Origin: Nocardioides panacis
Lineage (GTDB): Bacteria; Actinomycetota; Actinomycetes; Propionibacteriales; Nocardioidaceae
Direction: 5' to 3'
Length of the DNA: 64,000 nucleotides
NCBI RefSeq assembly: GCF_019039255.1
Contig: NZ_CP077062.1
Coordinates: 4,092,001 to 4,156,000, forward strand
The translations under genes were made by a program, and so were the position numbers. Each line of letters opens with the position of its first letter. The stretch's first letter is position 1. Positions 53,358-61,856 of the stretch are shown here, in pieces. The notes beneath the pieces are model-generated. The model was not told the DNA's origin. It saw only the letters and a list, made by a program, of their open reading frames with translations, and ran no database searches.

Positions 53358-54108
53358 CTACCGGTGAAGGTCCGTGGTCCAACCGCCACCGTCGGCCTCG
53401 CGGGCCGCCTCGGTGAGGACGGACCGGAAACGGTTTGGAAAGTCCTGGATGTAGGGGGAGAGTTCCGGGGTTCCAGGCAGCGAGGTCGGCGAGCACGTCT
53501 TCCGCACTTGACGCCTGGTGACGTGCAGTGAACTGTGACGCCGCAGCGGAGTCCTGCGAGTTGATGAATTGCCAACTCTTGAGGACCGCGCTCTCGCCGA
53601 TCTTGGCTTGCACGACGGTGAGGTTGTGCGGGGTGACTGGGTAGCCGCATCGACTGAGGATGTCGGCACAGTAGTCATCAGGGAACGGGGGCGGGGTGAG
53701 GGTGAACGAACCGTCGGGGATCGTCCCGGTCGAAGACAGGCTGGGATCGAATCCCTTGAGGGTGCCGATGATCGGCATCGCTTGTAGGCGAGCGTCCCCG
53801 GAGCCAAGAGGGATGAGTGCGATCTTAACGCCCGCCTGGTCGGTCCAGTAAAGCGCGAAGATCGGATGACTGTCGACGTCAAGACAACACACAGCCGTGT
53901 CGGGTGCCGGGCCCGCGCCGAGCCAACTCACGCCCGCTTCAGAGACCAGTGGCATGTCGGGGTATGGACGCTGCTGGTAAGTGCCAACCGCGTCTTCCAA
54001 TGCTCCAAGGGCATCATCGACAGCCAGGTCGGAACGAAGGCTGCGACCCGAGCCCAGCGTCTGCGGACGAGACGGGGTCGGGGCCGTCTTGCGCGAGAAC
54101 AATCCCAT
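53358..54108 (-). CDS. Hypothetical protein (one extra base in the assembled sequence)
   Basis: Starts MGLFSRKTAPTPSRPQTLGS. I do not recognise the family. No signal peptide or membrane helix. Beta-rich middle (TAVCCLDVDSHPIFALYWTD), then TLTPPPFPDDYCADILSRCG. At GGGG 53467-53470 the frame probably slips. With one base removed the end reads AWNPELSPYIQDFPNRFRSV and stops at 53358, giving 249 residues. Without correction it runs to 53278. First gene of the lower-G+C island. Confidence 0.55.
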
Positions 54109-54215
54109 GGGATCTCCGTTTCAAGATCGGGTGGAGAAATAGGGTCGGTGGGGCCCAAGAGCCAGCCGGATGCCTCCAGGTGCAGGAACGAACTAAGCAG
54201 CCTCAGGGCAGTCGG

Positions 54216-54368
54216 CTAGGTGCGGCCCTTGCCGTTGCACGAGGGACAGACTTTCTTGGTCCGGCAGGTTGGGCAGGCACCACCGATGATGCCGCCGAGT
54301 TTGCCGCTGCCATCGCAGCGGGGACAGCGCCCCTTGCCCCGACAGGTCGGACAGATTGCCACGATCAT
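54216..54368 (-). CDS. Small zinc-ribbon protein with DnaJ-like CxxCxGxG motifs
   Basis: 50 residues from ATG 54368 (AAGGGGG close upstream). Four CxxC pairs in CPTCRGKGRCPRCDGSGKL and CPTCRTKKVCPSCNGKGRT, resembling the zinc domain of DnaJ. Probably binds two zinc ions. A longer in-frame start at 54479 exists but has no family support. Partner unknown. Confidence 0.6.
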   Translation of the reverse strand: MIVAICPTCRGKGRCPRCDGSGKLGGIIGGACPTCRTKKVCPSCNGKGRT

Positions 54369-54441
54369 TCCCCCTTCGAGAGCGTCCCCACGCAGTCGTG
54401 CCGGGGCGGGTAGCGCCCGACCATCGCAGGCTAACGCGTAG

Positions 54442-54885
54442 ATGTCACCGCTCGGAAGACTCTGTCTCAACCTTTCCACGAGCCGCGCGTTGGGCTGTCA
54501 CGTAGCCCGGGGTCAGGCGGGGCTCAGCGGGCACGGAGGCGCTGGCACCGCCGTCGCATCACGCCCAGACTCGCGAGGGAAAGGCTGGTCGAGGAGGGCA
54601 CCGTCCTCCGGGCGGACCGGCGGTCCTCGCAGCGACCGGCCCTCGCGGCGATACTCCCTGACCCAGATCGAAGCCATCGCTGCCGGGCGCGCCGAATGGA
54701 TCAGCAGCGAAGAGGTGGCGCGCGTCCTTGGCGTGAGCAGGACGCGTGTCAACCAACTGGCCCGCGCCGACTTGATTCCTTTCGAGACTGACATCCGAGG
54801 CATCCGCCGGTACCGCCGCAGCCAGGTGGAAGTCGTCGCCAACGCCCGCATGGTCCGATGGCACCACCAGGATCAGCAGGCTTAG
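54442..54885 (+). CDS. Excisionase/MerR-type HTH protein
   Basis: Up to 147 residues; the first ~65 look unstructured and the true start may be internal. The C-terminal part has a helix-turn-helix of the DNA-binding excisionase type (WISSEEVARVLGVSRTRVNQ, LARADLIPFET) followed by RGIRRYRRSQVEVVANAR. A related gene lies at 61853-62243 on the other side of the transposition operon, with an 80-base stretch about 82% identical. Typical of regulators or excision factors on mobile elements. Confidence 0.6.
   Translation: MSPLGRLCLNLSTSRALGCHVARGQAGLSGHGGAGTAVASRPDSRGKGWSRRAPSSGRTGGPRSDRPSRRYSLTQIEAIAAGRAEWISSEEVARVLGVSRTRVNQLARADLIPFETDIRGIRRYRRSQVEVVANARMVRWHHQDQQA
54790..54869 (+). repeat. 80-bp direct repeat, left copy
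   Basis: Aligns without gaps to 62061-62140 with about 66 of 80 identical bases. Encodes the RRYRRSQV region of an HTH protein in both places. Confidence 0.7.
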
Positions 54886-55095
54886 CCCACCAGTGACCGG
54901 ACTACGGATCCGCGCACGCAAACCACTGGATCTGCCGATGCGCTGACGTTCCGGGAACGCATGTCACCATGCTGCAAAGCGATGACCTAGCGCTGGACGT
55001 CTCGGGGTTGCCTGCGAGCGGCATTGTCGCGCTGTCGACGGGTACGTTCTGAGGGATCGGCACGAGTGGTACGTCGCAAGTGATGGAGGCGGACG

Positions 55096-55329
55096 ATGTT
55101 TGGGAGATTGCTGCGCGGGTTGCGCGGCTCGGGTGACTCGGGCGGCGCGACCAAGAGCCGGACGCTGTACAACTGGCACTGCGAGTGTGGTGCGCACTCT
55201 CGCGGCGGCGACCCGTTCCACAGCGACGCTGAGTACAACGCCCAACGGCACCAATGGGGCAAGGGCGTCGACCATCCCTTGCCTGAGGTTTATTCGACTG
55301 TGGAGCAGGTCCCTGCGGATTGGCCTTGA
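55096..55329 (+). CDS. Small hypothetical protein
   Basis: 77 residues, ATG 55096 with GGAGG upstream. MFGRLLRGLRGSGDSGGATK then LYNWHCECGAHSRGGDPFHS, an aromatic/Cys/His-containing core ending EVYSTVEQVPADWP. Not recognised. The ribosome binding site and balanced composition favour a real gene. Bases 54886-55095 before it contain nothing I can support. Confidence 0.5.
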   Translation: MFGRLLRGLRGSGDSGGATKSRTLYNWHCECGAHSRGGDPFHSDAEYNAQRHQWGKGVDHPLPEVYSTVEQVPADWP

Positions 55330-55403
55330 TCTGACGCGCGGCGACAACCCCACCGGATCTGCCGCCATCCGGCGGTACGACCATTCGGACGCGTGGATGC
55401 CCC

Positions 55404-56099
55404 CTAGGCGTGTGGGTCGCCGAAAGTCACGGCGTCGGCGATGTGGGGGTCTTCGCGTTCGCCCGTGAGGATGCCGTGGTTGATAAGCGCGCCGGTGATG
55501 AAGCGGCGACGGGTGGTGTTGGAGCCAGAGACGTCGGTCCATGGTCGCCCCTGCATGAGGGCGTAGATGGCTTGGTAGTGCTCGATGGTGAGTCCCTTGT
55601 TGGACGTGCTGACCTCGTTGAGCGATTGGCGTGTGGCGGCGTGGTTGTGGAGGGGAACGATGCTTGCTTCGCCGTGGGAGCGGTTAAGGCGGAGTCCGGC
55701 GGGACGTAGCCGTCGGTCGGCCTCCTTGTAGGCGGTGGTGAGCCGGTCCAGGTTCCAGTCCAGTGCGTCACATAGTTCGCTGTTGAGCGTGGGGGTGTTC
55801 CCTCGGTCGTAAATGGCGCTGATGACCGTCGCGAAGTCTTCGGCGGTCTCGCCTCCGGGTGGCTGTTGGCCTGGGTCTGGGTCGGGCTGGTCGGGTGCGG
55901 CGATGAGGGCCTGTAGGGGTAGCCCGAGGTGGTCGGCGAGTCGGGTGAGGGTGGCGACTCGGAGGTCTCCGGGGTCTTCTTCGCCGTCGAGGAGGCGGGT
56001 GAGTGTGTTGATGGACATGTCGCTGCGGTAGGCGAGTTCGCTGACGAGCATGCCGGTGTCGTTGAGGGCATGTCGGATGAGGTGGTGGTTGAAGGTCAT
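55404..56099 (-). CDS. Xre-type HTH regulator of the transposition operon
   Basis: 231 residues. N-terminal Xre HTH (LIRHALNDTGMLVSELAYRS, then SINTLTRLLDGEEDP, residues ~7-50). A Pro/Asp-rich linker leads to a winged-helix-like C-terminal domain (LNSELCDALDWNLDRLTTAY). Last gene of the minus-strand operon. ATG overlaps the preceding stop (ATGA). Likely autoregulator or target-choice factor of the element. Confidence 0.72.
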   Translation of the reverse strand: MTFNHHLIRHALNDTGMLVSELAYRSDMSINTLTRLLDGEEDPGDLRVATLTRLADHLGLPLQALIAAPDQPDPDPGQQPPGGETAEDFATVISAIYDRGNTPTLNSELCDALDWNLDRLTTAYKEADRRLRPAGLRLNRSHGEASIVPLHNHAATRQSLNEVSTSNKGLTIEHYQAIYALMQGRPWTDVSGSNTTRRRFITGALINHGILTGEREDPHIADAVTFGDPHA

Positions 56100-57288
56100 G
56101 TCAGGTCCCTAATCTGGATGCCGAGCCGGTAGAGGGCACGGTCGTAGTGAGTTTTGTGGTCGTTGGAAAGGTTCTTGCCGTCGATGGGCAGGCCCAGGTC
56201 ACGTCGCGCGTCGGTGAGGATCTCTTGGTGTTGCCGGACGCCGGGTAGGTCGAGGAACAGGTCGGACGGTTTGGCGCTCTCTTGGCGGCGGCGTTCGAGT
56301 TGAGCGTCCAGGTACGGCCTGGCGAGGTTCGGAATCGGGTGTCCGCAGACCTGTCCGGTAGCCAGGACCTGGGTGATGTCGTTTATGGTCACGGCACGGA
56401 TCGTGTCGGTAGGTAGGCCGAGCAGGTAGAGGGCCACTACGGCGGCCCGCTCGGGTCGGATGTATGCCCTGAGTGAGTGCCAGTGGTGCTCGGTTGGCCT
56501 TGGCGGTTGGATCGCAGTCAAGGTGCCGAGCATCCGGTCGGGGTGGGCTTGCATGAGGTGGCCACGCGAGAAGAGTGCGCGTTGGGTGGCTCGGACGGCG
56601 ACCAGGATCTCGGCGGTAGTGGTGGCGTTCCGGGCACGGTGTCCGAGCATGTCAAGGACTGCCTCTTCGTTTGGGGAGACGGACATGGCGGTGTCGAAGG
56701 TGTGTCGATAGTCGTCGTCGATGGCCTTGAACCGCTCGGGGTCGTTCTGGCGGTGACAGCGGTCGCGGAAGATCAAGAAGTCGACCTGCGGGAGGTGGTC
56801 CATTCCGTATCGGGGTTCGTCGTTCGACTTGGCTTTCGGGAGCAATGAATGGGTCGTACAGAACTCGTTCCAGGGGAGTGCCGCGACGTGGAGCCCGTAG
56901 CGTGAGAGGGCGCTGAGGGTTGTGCCCCCGTGCCCGGGTTCGCTGACGAGTACGACCGTGTCAAGGGTGGGCGCGAGGTCCATGACGGTCCGGATCACCC
57001 AGGGACGGACACGATGCGCGTCTGGAATCACGGCGGTGTGGATGCCGTGGGACGCGACCCAGATGGGCAGGTATTGCTTGTGTTCTTGTTCCCGGATGGA
57101 GCGAGTGCCGATGAGGTCGACCCTCTTCCGATTTGCAGGAGGACTCGGATGGCAAGGCCGCCGGGTGACTTCCCCTCGTAGTCGGCTAGGTGCAGGAGCA
57201 CGGAGTGGTGGGTGGGAGCGAAGCGTCCGGACAATCCCTCGGAGGGGATGACGTTGGACGGCGCTTCGGTGAGCAGCAAGGTAGTCAT
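56096..57288 (-). CDS. Unrecognised ~397-aa protein in the TniQ/TnsD position (one base missing in the assembled sequence)
   Basis: Starts MTTLLLTEAPSNVIPSEGLS at ATG 57288, overlapping the TnsC stop (ATGA). The frame changes near 57128-57131; adding one base there joins LAIRVLLQIRKRVDLIGTRS. The middle (TAVIPDAHRVRPWVIRTVMD, then LDTVVLVSEPGHGG) resembles an AAA+ Walker B and sensor-1 region, yet no Walker A is present. The C-terminal third (RPERAAVVALYLLGLPTDTI) is helical and only faintly like a tyrosine-recombinase core without its catalytic residues. TniQ hallmarks (zinc-finger CxxC pairs, PGES-type N-terminus) are absent. By position, a candidate target-selection or TnsC-partner protein. 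Confidence 0.6.
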
Positions 57289-58082
57289 GCTGCGGCCCCA
57301 CCGTGAAGGATCCGCGCGATCCGTTCGGCGTCCTTGGCTGTTAGCGGCTGCGCTTTTCCGCTGGTAGGCGTGGCGGTGAGGTAGTCGATGTGGATGGCGA
57401 TGTTCTCCCAGCCGCCGATGCTCGCTCCGGCCAGGCGATTGTTCATGCGGTGAATGAGTTCTCGCTTAGTGACGGCGAGGCGAGGGTGCATGGTGGACGC
57501 GATGAGTACGGCGGTCTCGTCGCTGAGCGCCTCATCGAAGTGAACCCAGCGGCGGATGCGGCGGCGAACCTCGGTCGCGCTTTCGATGGCGGGTTCAACG
57601 TCGCAGCCGACGAGGAGCATGGGGAACCGGCTGCCCCGGTTGACGACGCCGTCCCACAGGTAGCGCAGGTGCTGGACCCCACGTAGCCCAAGGTGGTGCG
57701 CTTCGTCAGCGATGATGCCGATGTCTCCGACAGAGAGCCGGTGGATGAGGCTGTTGAACATGTGGTCGGCGCTAGGGACGCGCTCGATGCGGAACACGGC
57801 CCGGTACACGACGCTGAGCAGGTCCTTGCGGTTTCCGTTCAGCGGCAGCGTGCAGTAGCGCCAGTCGCGGTGGGACTGGCGTGCCGCCCACGAAGCAGTG
57901 CTCGTCTTCCCAGCGCCTGACTGACCGTCGAAACAAGCGATGTCGGCCTCGTTGTCTGTGATGTTGAAGGCAAACAGGGCGTCCTCGACGGTCTCGGTGA
58001 TAGCCCAGTTGGCGGGCATGGGCGGGAGCATCCCGAACGCGCTGAGCGCCTGCGGGTTGCCTGATGCGGGGTTGTTCGTCAT
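57285..58082 (-). CDS. tnsC: AAA+ transposition regulator (TnsC/TniB-like)
   Basis: 265 residues, AAGGAG before ATG 58082. Walker A GQSGAGKT (53-60), Walker B IGIIADEAHH (121-130), sensor-1-like LLVGCD (156-161) and a likely arginine finger at RRRIRRW. Short, single AAA+ domain, closer to TniB/MuB/IstB regulators than to full Tn7 TnsC. It would polymerise on target DNA and pass it to the transposase. 43 bases after tnsB, ATGA overlap with the next gene. Confidence 0.85.
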   Translation of the reverse strand: MTNNPASGNPQALSAFGMLPPMPANWAITETVEDALFAFNITDNEADIACFDGQSGAGKTSTASWAARQSHRDWRYCTLPLNGNRKDLLSVVYRAVFRIERVPSADHMFNSLIHRLSVGDIGIIADEAHHLGLRGVQHLRYLWDGVVNRGSRFPMLLVGCDVEPAIESATEVRRRIRRWVHFDEALSDETAVLIASTMHPRLAVTKRELIHRMNNRLAGASIGGWENIAIHIDYLTATPTSGKAQPLTAKDAERIARILHGGAAA

Positions 58083-58125
58083 CTTCTTCTCCTTGTGTGG
58101 GTTCTGCTGAAAACAGTGGGGTTGC

Positions 58126-59731
58126 TTAGAACCAGTCGTCGGTTCCGGTGCGGCGGGCAGTCATGACTTCCCGGTTCTCCGCGCGAATCTCGGCGGCGCG
58201 TTCCTCGGCCCGCTCCCGACGCTTCTTTGCGGCGGGCGTCTCGGCCTTGGCGCGCTTCTTGGAATTGGGCTTGGGTTGCGTCCGGGTGACGAAGTCGCTG
58301 TCGTCATCGATCTGGTCTCCGAGCGCTTCGTGCACGAGCGCCGCCTTGGAGGCCACTTCTTGTGCGGCGATGGCCTCCAGCGACGTGCTGAGGGTCTTGG
58401 TGGCAGCCCGACGGTCGGCGGCTTGGTCAGCGGCATCGGCGGGGTCGACATAGCGAGACCACGCCGCCTTGGTCACGTACTGACCGTCCGTGGTGTAGAT
58501 CTCGACGTACTCGTAGCGGGCGGGAAGGAACCGGACGAGGACCTTCTTGCCTTCCAAGCGGGAGCGCCAGCGGTCGCTTTCGCTGTCGTCGGGGTCCGTA
58601 CGTTCTCCGTCGAGGTGGTAGAACCGGCGATCCCACTGGACGCGGCCCTTCAGGACGGTGCGCTCGATCTGCTGAGTCATGGCAGCCCGAATGGCCTGCT
58701 CGTTCATCGGCTCGATCTCGGCGTCGTCAGCGGCCCAGCGGGCGAACGGCGTCTGCCCGTCCAGGCTGCGGTGCGGGCGCTTGAAGTTGTACTTGCGTAG
58801 CCACTTCGCTGCCTTGAGTTGGACGGTCGCGAGGGGGGAGCACCTGGTCGGCGGGGGACGGAACTGACGCTGTGCGGGGGTCGCTCGGCGTCCACTTCTT
58901 CCGGTCACGGCCCTCGATGAACGGCACCAGTTCTTCTTTGATGGTGCGGTGCCACCGCTCGATCATGCCGTTCTGGTTCGGGTGGTACGCCTCGGCGTAC
59001 TTGCGGCGGGTGCCTTCCTTGAGTAGGCCGACGGTCATGGCGCGCGAGACCAGGTCGCCACCCCTGTCGGACCGGATCACCACCGGTTGTCCGCCGACCC
59101 GGACCTCATCCTCGATCCAGCCGACTCCGGCGACCGCGATGGTCTCGACGTCTTCCTCAATGCTCGGCGTGTACGGGCCGACGGTGCAGGCGAGGATCAT
59201 CCGGCTCGCCGCATCGATGATCGTCGTCATCCATGGCTTCTCGATCGTGCCGTCTGGCATCAGGCACCAGATCTGCAACTTGGTGTGGTCCATCGCCCAC
59301 TCGTCATTGATGTGCTCGTAGTGACGGTCCAGCGTGGGCAACCCGGCGCGAAGCGCCTCGTAGCCGCCACGAGCCCCCGCAAGAACGCGCTGGTCGTAGT
59401 GCTTCTCGGCGTAGCGCTGCATGGTGCGGACGTGACAACCGGGGTCGTCACCGCGCTCGGTCAGGGTCTCGTGGATACGTGCAATGGACCCCTGCCCACG
59501 GACGAGCATCTCCGTGAACTCTTCGTTCGGTTCCCAACGGTCACGCGGCTTGTGCACGTATCCGCGCGCCACCATCCGGCGCACCGTCCGCTCGTGAACC
59601 CCCATCACCTTGGCTGCACGCCGGACGTCCTCGTTGGACACCTCGTCCTCGGTGTCCTTGATCCGCAGGAGCGTGGCAAGGACTGCTTCCTTGAGATCGG
59701 GTGCGGTCCCCGTGACTGGCGAGAGACTCAT
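58126..59731 (-). CDS. tnsB: DDE transposase, TnsB/TniA/Mu type (one extra base in the assembled sequence)
   Basis: N-terminal HTH (EDVRRAAKVMGVHERTVRRM, ~35-54), then an rve/RNase H core with D148 (EWAMDHTKL), D222 (VIRSDRGGDL) and E258 (NQNGMIERWHRT). Exactly 35 residues separate D222 and E258, an intact DD35E triad. The frame breaks at a six-base G run (58833-58838). Removing one base gives ADQVLPLATVQLKAAKWLRK, then KRPHRSLDGQTPF, a Mu-type beta-barrel and a Lys/Arg/Glu-rich tail ending DDWF. 534 residues. It cuts and joins the element's 3' ends. Confidence 0.88.
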
Positions 59732-60303
59732 GAGAGGCCGCCTGCCGTCGGACGGGTGGGGTTACCGCGACGCGGGCTGATCGGAACGGGAAGCCCGACG
59801 GACGGAACCAGCCGAGCCAGCCGCATCACGTCGATGGGAACCAGCCGCGTCCCGACGAAGTGGTCGCCGAAGGTCGCTGCACCGGCGACTGAGTAGCGAC
59901 GGGCCTGGGCGACCCACCCCTTCGGCATCACGGTGGCAACCCGAGAAGTCTTCAACTCGTCGAACATCACCGACCCGTCCACGGTGTGGAACCAGGCGAC
60001 ATCGACACGACCGCCGCCCTCGGTGTCGTACTCGACCCCGAGCACATTCCAGGGATCGACCGGCGCGAGCCTGGTCAGGTAGCGGAACGCGAGCCCGGAC
60101 GCTTCCGTCGCGATCACGCGACGCCGGTTGGGGTTGGCGTTCACGAGAGCCTCCGAGAACGCGAAGAGCCGTTCGATGAGGTTCTCGGGGTACTGGTTGT
60201 TGACCCGCAGCCCGACGTGGGCCGCGACCAGGGCGTGAGTGAGAACTCCGACGTCAGAAGCACCGGTTCCCGAAACAGGGGACCGCAATGGCAGTGACGG
60301 CAT
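59728..60303 (-). CDS. TnsA-like PD-(D/E)xK endonuclease
   Basis: 191 residues from ATG 60303, chosen because AGGAG stands five bases upstream. Nuclease motifs: D101 in GGGRVDVAWF, E116-x-K118 in FDELKTS, and Q133xxxY137 in AQARRYS, a RecB/Cas4-like arrangement. It ends with ATGA overlap onto the transposase start, as TnsA does in heteromeric transposases. Expected to cut the 5' ends so that transposition is cut-and-paste. The frame stays open upstream to ATG 60639, so a 303-residue form is possible (next entry). Confidence 0.72.
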   Translation of the reverse strand: MPSLPLRSPVSGTGASDVGVLTHALVAAHVGLRVNNQYPENLIERLFAFSEALVNANPNRRRVIATEASGLAFRYLTRLAPVDPWNVLGVEYDTEGGGRVDVAWFHTVDGSVMFDELKTSRVATVMPKGWVAQARRYSVAGAATFGDHFVGTRLVPIDVMRLARLVPSVGLPVPISPRRGNPTRPTAGGLS

Positions 60304-60639
60304 CAGAACTCCTAGGGAGCCTGACCCGCCGCGCGAGGGCAGCGGGCTAGATGAGCCCGTCGATGAGGACCGGGCAGACGAGCGGGGCGCTGCGTCTGAC
60401 GCCGTCGAGGTCGTGCATGACTGCTCCTGTGCTGTCTTCGACCCCTCATCGACGGTGGTTGCCGTCTTGATCGGGAAGACAATCACACGGCTCCGACAGT
60501 CCTCACTCAACGAGCCATCCTGCACATCGTCGAAGAGGTCGACGGTCACCTCAGCGGAGGTGCGCGCAGTGAAATCGACGTGCACGACACGGGCATCGTT
60601 GTCGGCTGTCGAGTCGTTGAATCCGGAGTCCTTGGGCAT
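60304..60639 (-). CDS. Open frame upstream of the TnsA-like gene (N-terminal extension or separate small gene)
   Basis: In frame with the nuclease, from ATG 60639: MPKDSGFNDSTADNDARVVH, then VTVDLFDDVQDGSLSEDC and RVIVFPIKT. The first ~75 residues look like a real small domain; the following ~35 (Ser/Ala/Arg-rich) do not. Either the nuclease carries a 112-residue extension, or this is its own gene whose stop is hidden by an indel. It would end at 60347 after a frame change, joined to the peptide below. Confidence 0.4.
60347..60418 (-). CDS. Possible 23-residue peptide or C-terminus of the upstream gene
   Basis: MHDLDGVRRSAPLVCPVLID plus GLI, stop TAG. Preceded by AGGAG five bases before ATG 60418. 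May be a leader peptide, or the true end of the frame starting at 60639. Confidence 0.3.
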   Translation of the reverse strand: MHDLDGVRRSAPLVCPVLIDGLI

Positions 60640-60845
60640 AACTCAAGGCTGGATTCTGGCTCTGACACGTCCTGGGGGCTCCGGACGAACACCGCCACTT
60701 CTTCGTACCGACGCGCGCACGGACTGGTATACATACGCGCAAGCACAAGGCACGACTTCAGACGTCTAGACGTCCCCTTGGGGCCGGACGGAAACCACAT
60801 TCAGATAGGGACACAATCGGTCCCGATCACATCACCGGGGGCAAA
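60640..60845. promoter_or_regulatory. Divergent promoter region at the tnsA end of the operon
   Basis: Between the minus-strand transposition operon and a plus-strand gene. Contains AGACGTCTAGACGTC-type overlapping palindromes near 60759-60774 and CGTCC...GGACG stems around 60668-60687 and 60770-60790. In Tn7-like elements the transposon end with TnsB sites lies here, but I find no copies of the 52625-52761 repeat. Confidence 0.45.
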
Positions 60846-61334
60846 GTGTCAGACCCAGATCGAGTCCTTCCCCGCCCGCGTCGCATGCGGCGCTACCCGA
60901 ATACCGACGTACTCCTCGAAGGCTCGGGCCCCCGGAACACCACTCTGAAGATGACCGAGGTTCTTGCAAAGGACTTCCGCCTGACCCCACGTCCCAGTCA
61001 CAAGAAGGTCAGCCCCGAAGGGGACTTCTACTACTGGTGCCTGACCTGTAACTACTGCCAACCCGGACAGGCAGCACTGTGCCCACGCGACAAACGCGAG
61101 TACGACCGGAAACGCAAAGCAATCGAACGCGAAGCCGCTCGCCTTGACATGCGCGTTGACAAAATCGTCCTACGTCGAGTCCACGACCGTGCCGACCGCA
61201 CGTACCGAGCCAGATCCGAACTCATCGAAGCGATCAACGCCAAGGCCCCCTTTGAGGACCAGCAGCGGGCACTCCTCACCTTCACCAGGCACCTGCTCAA
61301 AGTGATCGAAGATCTCCCGAAGCCCCGTCCATGA
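60846..61334 (+). CDS. Hypothetical protein with Cys-rich centre
   Basis: 162 residues from GTG 60846. GDFYYWCLTCNYCQPGQAAL, followed shortly by LCPRDK, gives a CxxCxxC...C cluster that could bind zinc. A charged helical half follows (REYDRKRKAIEREAARLDMR). Not recognised. Divergent from the transposition operon, so possibly cargo or an accessory factor. Confidence 0.5.
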   Translation: MSDPDRVLPRPRRMRRYPNTDVLLEGSGPRNTTLKMTEVLAKDFRLTPRPSHKKVSPEGDFYYWCLTCNYCQPGQAALCPRDKREYDRKRKAIEREAARLDMRVDKIVLRRVHDRADRTYRARSELIEAINAKAPFEDQQRALLTFTRHLLKVIEDLPKPRP

Positions 61335-61487
61335 CCGCGAACAGAGACAGCCGAGTCGGAAATCTCTCGTCCCTCGGTGCGTATGCGAGAGCGCGATCCA
61401 CAGGTCTGACCGCGAGGCCTGCTCTTCGCCCACCTCATATGTCACCATTTCCCGCATACACGCCTGCGGGCGAGCAAGGGGGAAACG

Positions 61488-61856
61488 ATGGCGAGCCAGA
61501 AGACGTACTACGAAGCCATGCAGAGCGCAGTCGATGCCGCAACGGTAGACGCCGACGCCCCTCACGATGAACGCGTTACCTTCGACCGCCATACCCTGGA
61601 CCGGGTAATGCGCCTCTACAAGGAGCCGGGCGGCGAAATGAAGGCTCGGTTCGCCTGGCGCGACCTCCTCAACGCCATCATCGAAAGACGCGACGCCGAG
61701 GCCGGTCTGGCGCTGTGGACTCTGCGCGACCGACTCACCGGGTCAACCGGACGTAGGTATGAGGAGACTGTCAACGGACTCCTCGCCAAGCCCGACGCAC
61801 CACGGTCCCCAGACGACCCCGATACCGACCTCACCTGGCTTTGGCCCGAAGGGTGA
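61488..61856 (+). CDS. Hypothetical helical protein
   Basis: 122 residues, ATG 61488 preceded by AAGGGGGAAACG. MASQKTYYEAMQSAVDAATV and LYKEPGGEMKARFAWRDLLN, then an Asp/Pro-rich end. No known motif. Its stop overlaps the GTG of the next HTH gene (GTGA), suggesting co-translation. Bases 61335-61487 hold only a dubious overlapping small frame. Confidence 0.5.
   Translation: MASQKTYYEAMQSAVDAATVDADAPHDERVTFDRHTLDRVMRLYKEPGGEMKARFAWRDLLNAIIERRDAEAGLALWTLRDRLTGSTGRRYEETVNGLLAKPDAPRSPDDPDTDLTWLWPEG

Noticed and set aside
53866-54413. Plus-strand open frames in this interval
   Set aside because: They lie opposite the hypothetical gene at 53358-54108 and the zinc-ribbon gene, with no ribosome binding site or coherent composition.
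56096-57288. Calling this gene TniQ/TnsD
   Set aside because: Position fits, but zinc-finger cysteine pairs and the TniQ N-terminal pattern are absent, so only the position is reported.
60640-60845. Right transposon end with TnsB sites
   Set aside because: Expected here for a Tn7-like element, but no repeats matching each other or the 52625-52761 array were found.
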